From positions 1 to 47,901 of the forward strand of contig NMRA01000146.1 in NCBI GenBank assembly GCA_002633005.1: a stretch of 47,901 nt of DNA, in the 5' to 3' direction. The notes under the pieces are model-generated. The model did not search any database, was not told the DNA's origin, and saw only the letters and a program-made list of their open reading frames with translations. Below, one piece after another: positions 43,053-47,901 of the stretch (its first letter is position 1; each line of letters starts with the position of its first letter). The position numbers and the translations under genes were made by a program. This DNA comes from Phoronis australis (lineage: Eukaryota; Phoronida; Phoronidae).

Positions 43053-43553
43053 ATGACTCGGTGGATAGTTCTGCGAAGTCTAAGTAGTCAGCAAAAAACA
43101 CCGTTGCACAGGAGTTTATACAGTCTTTTGGGTGGCCGGTTTTTTAATTTCGTAGCACATTTTTCAATATTCCGTGGGCCCCACGACACTGGTCTGACTT
43201 GCCGACAACAGTCTCAACAAACCTTTGCAAAACGTTGTTGGTTTTTTTTTATTGGTTGTCCGTGCATTTCTCACGAATATTATTGGTTACTTTTGGTACC
43301 ACCGGCCCATGGACTGAGCTCATCTTATTGTCTTATAAGTTTCGTTGTTAGCTTAAACATTATATCTGTGGTGCCTACTCCCTCTGAAAATCTGCCAAGC
43401 CGTTCGCAAGTTCAACTTTCTGTAGCAGCCGTGCACGACTTTTGCGGTATCGGGGATGTAATTCTGAGTAACGGGACATCTAGTGACGTCACTTGGAAAA
43501 GTTCAATAAGTACACCTCGCGGTGAGATCATGCTCTCATTGCAAGCACACTAG
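43053..43553 (+). CDS. Unrecognised 166-codon open frame
   Basis: This is the longest open frame in the window apart from the GPCR exon 2 frame, the antisense 185-codon shadow of the THAP copy and the GPCR exon 1 frame. The product begins MTRWIVLRSLSSQQ and has a hydrophobic, aromatic middle (CWFFFIGCPCISHEYYWLLL) and a polar end. No domain is recognised, there is no promoter or splice context, and an ORF of this size is only marginally unexpected in about 96 kb of double-stranded reading. It follows a truncated transposon, so relic coding sequence or chance are both possible. Confidence 0.15.
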   Translation: MTRWIVLRSLSSQQKTPLHRSLYSLLGGRFFNFVAHFSIFRGPHDTGLTCRQQSQQTFAKRCWFFFIGCPCISHEYYWLLLVPPAHGLSSSYCLISFVVSLNIISVVPTPSENLPSRSQVQLSVAAVHDFCGIGDVILSNGTSSDVTWKSSISTPRGEIMLSLQAH

Positions 43554-45275
43554 TCGGTGAGCCAGATCTCATAGCGTTCATCCTTGTGAGTACTTTGGGG
43601 GGCAACCTAGTTTTTTCTATGTGGCTAGATAATATACCTACATGTATAAATCAAATTCCAAAAAGTTCCCACGTCTACACTTGCACATTTTTTTTTAAAA
43701 AGGTGTTTTTGTTGCACAAACTATGATGCACATTCCTGCCACTTGATGGCGCTTTTCTATTGAGTTGACCAATCAGAGAGCCAGATTGTATTGTTGTGCT
43801 TAGTTACTTCAATATGGCTGCTCCCATGGAGTGTGATGCCTGTATAATTAAAGGTTTATCAAACAGCACAAAATTGTGATGTCAGAGCCTAAAGAAGCTT
43901 AGGAAAGCTTCCTGACGAAAGCTTGTTGAATGTGGAACTCTGTAGATCAGTAAATGAAAAAGAAGAATAGGTGTCACAAACGTTTGTGCAGAAAACAGCT
44001 GCATGTCCTGGTAGCCTACACAGTATACTGCTGAGTGCAGTAGACTAGAAGACCAAGTGTCAAACCAAATAATTGAAAGGACATAGAACGGCATAGCAAC
44101 GTTTCAAGGCACCAACAGTAGTACTAAAGCTGAAGTTGCTGAAAGTGATACAGATGTTATCCAATATTTCCCAAGGAAATCAATTATACTTCCAAAATCT
44201 GAAACACTCAACCTGAACAAGATAGGAACATTCTGAAACATGAGTGCATCATTTGTTAGCAGGAAAAGTACATTATGGGCCACATTCCAAGAAAGAGAAA
44301 GAAGTATAGCTTTCAAAAACAGGTACGTGTTTTTTAAAAATACATCTTGGTGTTTTCCGTGTGTGTTTCAGTATTATCACCAGTTGTTTTTTAACTTGTT
44401 CAGCCTCTTGGCTGCCTAGGCCTTAGACAATACTGCTGACCCAGTAGAGACGATGATCATACTATAGGTACTTCATATGCCGGATACTTTTCAGCAAATT
44501 ATGTTCCTATAAGTTTAGAAGTACCACGTAGAGAGATGCCTCTGAGGAGGTCGTTAATGTTTTCATTTGCCAGTTTAAAGTGTAAATTGCAAGGTCTCAA
44601 ACAATCTGAACAACAATATGCTCCAAATTCGTGTTTATAATTATTATTGCTATATTCTTAACATTAACTGAATTGTACGTCGCTATAAAAAGTTATTTAC
44701 NTTCCCAGTTTAAACAAATACTCCTGCAATCCTGTTTTTCGAACACTCCATTCAGTTGCCACATCGACACTGCTTGCACTAAAGGATAATCCTATGGCGT
44801 TATACTGTAGGTGTGATTTTAAAGCACTTTAAGTCAAAAATTTTTGACAAGGTTAAACGGAGTAGATAATTGCAAACAACATGCCCAAGTGGCCGTCATC
44901 CCCTGCCGTAGTCTCAATTTTTTGTAAACATTAATTACTTAGGTAGCAGCTGCAATGATAATTAAATTAAAGTGCCTAAGTGGCCATCGTCGCCGTCGAA
45001 ATTTGAGGACGATGGAAGCCACTGTCCATTTCGTCAAACGTCGATTACCTTAAGTGTAAATCAATTGACTAGGGTTTGAGCATCTGATTTAAAAAAAATT
45101 AAATTTCAATCACTGCACAGGTATGTCAGCTGATTTATTTTCAGTTGCATCAACTGACTTAATTATTAGACGATCAACATTATTAGGCTACAGATCAAAC
45201 GGCATGTAAATTTGTTAGGCTGGTGGTGGATCAGTTCCTGATAAGTCCGTCTGAAAAAGTTGCATGCCAACTCAA
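43554..45275. other. Gene-free stretch
   Basis: No supported gene. One unresolved base lies at 44701. GTGCCTAAGTGGCCATCGTC at 44972 echoes GCCCAAGTGGCCGTCATCCC at 44883, a weak local duplication of about 90 bp. Confidence 0.5.
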
Positions 45276-45486
45276 TTATTATATATGGTTAGGAGAATAA
45301 AAGTAACTTGGTTGCACTTTGTGCAACTTTGAGCATTTTTTATAGTTCAAGAGTGCGGCTTCCGCCACCTTGAATTTCGCCTAATTTCCACACTCTGTAC
45401 ATGATACCGTGTAGGATCATGCAATTCATTGTTTCCAATGTTCAATGGATGAGATTTACCAGAAACAATCTAAAGATTCTTTACTA
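45276..45486. repeat. 211-bp direct repeat, left copy
   Basis: It is identical to 47691-47901 except for three substitutions (98.6%). It begins TTATTATATATGGTTAGGAG and includes GTTGCACTTTGTGCAACTTT and GCGGCTTCCGCCACCTTG. Upstream DNA differs between the copies, so the left boundary is real. The right boundary cannot be set because the other copy runs off the window. Confidence 0.95.
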
Positions 45487-45613
45487 TACCACAAAAATGA
45501 TACAATTGCATAAATCACCACTAATTAAAAGCCCTGTCCATCAAATTGGTAGCAGCTTAAGCACTAGTCAGGAGACAGTGTCAATTCTTGAACAGTGGTA
45601 ATGAAATTATTAC

Positions 45614-45755
45614 ATACTTCAGTCGACGTGATATGGTAGAGGAAGTAACTCCCATTGATTCGGCCATCTCTTGTCGTGTGAAGTTTGACTTTATCATACA
45701 CTCTAAGTGAGATGAGGTTCTGTCAAACTTTGATTGTGCCCAAATATCGTTGCCC
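45614..45755 (-). CDS. Exon with helix-turn-helix of an integrase-core-type protein
   Basis: This minus-strand exon of 142 nt runs between the acceptor GTACATTGCAG and the donor TAT|GTAATA. It encodes GNDIWAQSKFDRTSSHLECM then IKSNFTRQEMAESMGVTSST then ISRRLKY (47 codons; one base completes a codon at the start, phase 0 at the end). The pattern L..M....FT..E.A..MGVT.STI.RRLK is a helix-turn-helix of the type that precedes the integrase-like core in a widespread family of animal proteins derived from mobile elements. The catalytic core was not found downstream on the minus strand. It sits between the two copies of a recent 211-bp direct repeat, so it may belong to a mobile element rather than a host gene. 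Confidence 0.55.
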
Positions 45756-47690
45756 CTGCAATGTACATGTGTTTTCACATGTAATACACATAACACACTG
45801 AAATGTTAAACAAAAGAATAGAGAGCTTTGGTATATGGCCAGTTACAGGATACCAAATACAAATATATTCGTAAACAATATCACGCTGAAATGCACACAG
45901 GTGAGTTTTGGTCAAGTAAAACGAGGAACATCTGTATGGAATCATTTTCAAATAGGTTTTTGGTACTAATTATTCAGTAACCAGTCATCCGTAAGTTCTC
46001 TATTNGGCGCATAAAAATGGACGGTTTTGGCAATTATTATGGTATGAAATTAGTGAGATTTTATCGCATTACACGCCAAGAACAGCGTCGGGAAATTTTG
46101 AACTTGTTCAAAATCATTTCAACGTCGTACAACAGTTCTACAACAGATCTATATCGTAACACTGTGGTGCGATGCCTCACATTTGTTATATGATAGTTGT
46201 ACGACTGACATACGATCTTTGGGTTATCCGAGTCTAGAATAGTCCTACAATCGTACTAGACAACCGACAGTCCTCCAAACGTTTTGCCATCACGTACATG
46301 CTCTGGGACCATCGAACATTAAAAATATGACTACATATCATAACATCATTGGATGTCAGGCATAGAATGTCTTGCAACACCTTGGTTTAATGTCGTAGGA
46401 CATTTGTACAACAAATGTGACTGCAAATATGTCAATACAGAAGACTATCGTACAACAGCATTTTTGTTACCCTGCTAGCATCATACCACGAATGTGACAG
46501 GGGCTTAAGCAGCATCTGTATACAGTTGACAGTTCCATTCCATTTTTCAAAGCATTCATGACAATTCTGGTTAAAGAACAAACAGTACCTCCACAATAGA
46601 GAACATAACATGAAAATTCACAGCTTGAGGCTAGATTAAATGCATTTAAAATTACTGCTGTCACATGCATGCATTTTTCTTCTTGACATAAACATCGTAT
46701 GTATGATTTAACATCACATTAAAAGCATTTTGTTCCAGTGTTCTGTTTCAGAAAACATCTTGAGAACCATATTGAAAGTAAACAACAAATTTACAGGGCT
46801 CATTTTTGGAGCACACTACATGCCCTGGGCACAATTTAATTTCATACGACATACTGAAATCTTGTCTCGCACGTCATTTGGTATGTTCGTTTTCCTCAGC
46901 CTGCAACTGAGCACATGTGCCTCCAACATTTAAGTAGAACTTGCTCTGATTATGATGGTCGAACTATTAATGCACATGGTACAATAGTTTTCTCAATGCC
47001 CTTTCAAGACTTAAGATAAAAGTACAATTTTGGTATATTTTTGGACAATTACTCCTATTTTTGCTACTCCCAGAGTTGGGTGGAATAGTGTTTTTTCAAA
47101 AACAAGAAGAGTTGGTCTAAAGTCGGAGCACTATGGTGCATCTGTATGAGGTGACTCGCACGCACATAATTGCGAAGCTTAAGTACATGCACATATATGT
47201 GCGGAACATTTGAGTAGGAAAGTTTGGCAAAAATGCATTGACTTGTTTCACTTGCGCTTATTTGCAGGTTTTTACGGTAATTATAATCCACTGATAAATA
47301 ATTTAGTTGAACTTTGAAGTGCAATTTAACAATACAAACCAACTGTGCCTCCAACAGCTGAGTCTAGTTGTGAGTCCGCAACCTCATTGTATTGTCTTGA
47401 AGACTTGGCATACTCCCTAAGGACGAAGAAACATCGACATATTAACGTCGAAGCCTATGCACCATGCTTGGCTTTAGGATACAACTGTCAAGAGTGTGCA
47501 TACTACTTCAAGTGATTGCTTAACAGTTACATAAATACAAAATGTAAAATGTGTCAAATAGGGATAGTAACTGCACTATTACTGTTTAACGGGGTTTGAC
47601 ACAGTTTGCCAAAAAGTTGAAAAGCAGTAGTCTAGTTGCCAAAAAGTTGACCCTGCAAAGTTGTTTACTGTAAAGTTTTCTTTTGGAAAT
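45756..47690. other. Gene-free stretch between direct repeats
   Basis: No firm gene. On the minus strand an acceptor-like TTTGTTCTTTAACCAG at about 46570 is followed by NCHECFEKWNGTVNCIQMLL then KPLSHSWYDASR before GTAACA, a possible 32-codon exon with C..C that could belong upstream of the helix-turn-helix exon. This is unproven. An unresolved base lies at 46005. Confidence 0.35.
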
Positions 47691-47901
47691 TTATTATATA
47701 TGGTTAGGAGAATAAAAGTAACTTGGTTGCACTTTGTGCAACTTTGAGCATTTTTTATAGTTCAAGATGGCGGCTTCCGCCACCTTGAATTTCGCCTAAT
47801 TTCCACACTCTGTACATGATACCGTGTAGGATCATGCAATTCATGGTTTCCAATGTTCAATGGATGAGATTTACCAGAAACAATCTAAAGATTCTTTACT
47901 A
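47691..47901. repeat. 211-bp direct repeat, right copy (cut by window end)
   Basis: Partner of 45276-45486. This copy has CAAGATGGCGGCTTCCGCCA then CCTTG, an 11-bp stem-loop (CAAGATGGCGG/CCGCCACCTTG, one mismatch) that is broken by two changes in the left copy. The embedded AAGATGGCGGC is a YY1-type motif. Confidence 0.95.

Noticed and set aside
43814-44340. Plus frame starting MAAPMECDACIIKG with gene-like stretches as far as the GTNSSTKAEVAESDTDV block
   Set aside because: The frame has seven stops in about 150 codons, the density expected of random DNA here, and no splice pattern removes them.

Overview
The window is eukaryotic nuclear DNA, most likely from a marine invertebrate. The signs are spliced genes with large introns, about 40% GC with many TACATG-type words, a dense load of decayed DNA transposons, and a few single-N or short-N assembly gaps. 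TTAA-flanked Kolobok-like transposons with THAP domains, an FMRFamide-receptor-like GPCR and a receptor guanylate cyclase together would fit a deuterostome such as a hemichordate, amphioxus or echinoderm. That placement is inference. Only about 3% of the window can be called host coding sequence.

Three host loci are secure. (1) A receptor-type guanylate cyclase lies on the minus strand. Two adjacent exons, 12341-12173 and 4046-3897, are separated by an 8.1 kb intron. They encode the end of the kinase-homology domain and the coiled-coil dimerisation linker, and they join in frame. The catalytic cyclase exons expected further down the minus strand are not recognisable before the window ends. 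(2) An FMRFamide-receptor-like class A GPCR lies on the plus strand. It has exons 31187-31684 and 37100-37825, which join in frame to 407 aa, with a compact NRF1/CCAAT-like/TATA promoter just upstream. (3) Two partial minus-strand pieces are also present. One, at 1-352, belongs to a multicopy invertebrate protein family with an LGRFH-like motif. The other, at 45614-45755, is an exon with a helix-turn-helix like that in integrase-core proteins of animal genomes.

The rest is mobile and repetitive DNA. Two Kolobok-like elements have TTAA duplications and AGG...CCT termini (6835-8503 and 21657-22833), and a third has lost its right end (41988 onward). Two of the three carry decayed THAP-domain transposase pieces. 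The element at 21657-22833 has a THAP start on each strand, facing inward from long inverted repeats that also hold a promoter-like ETS/CRE site. The element at 6835-8503 carries a different, unassigned reading frame. Other items are a 403-bp TCGAGT-rich foldback element (3111-3513), a 1.28 kb element with terminal inverted repeats (10485-11767) that contains twelve perfect 13-bp CG-rich repeats, and a tandem 1.1 kb segmental duplication (26786-29040). The second copy of that duplication was later hit by a 227-bp insertion with a Penelope-like hammerhead-ribozyme core. Several mid-length tandem arrays sit in introns and gene-free stretches. A 98.6%-identical 211-bp direct repeat flanks the helix-turn-helix exon region near the right end.

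I found no CRISPR array, rRNA, confident tRNA, operon structure or bacterial feature. The most interesting signals are the bidirectional THAP foldback transposon, the hammerhead-bearing insertion, the foreign open frame inside a Kolobok-like element, and the GPCR with YRF in place of DRY and no cysteine at position 3.25.
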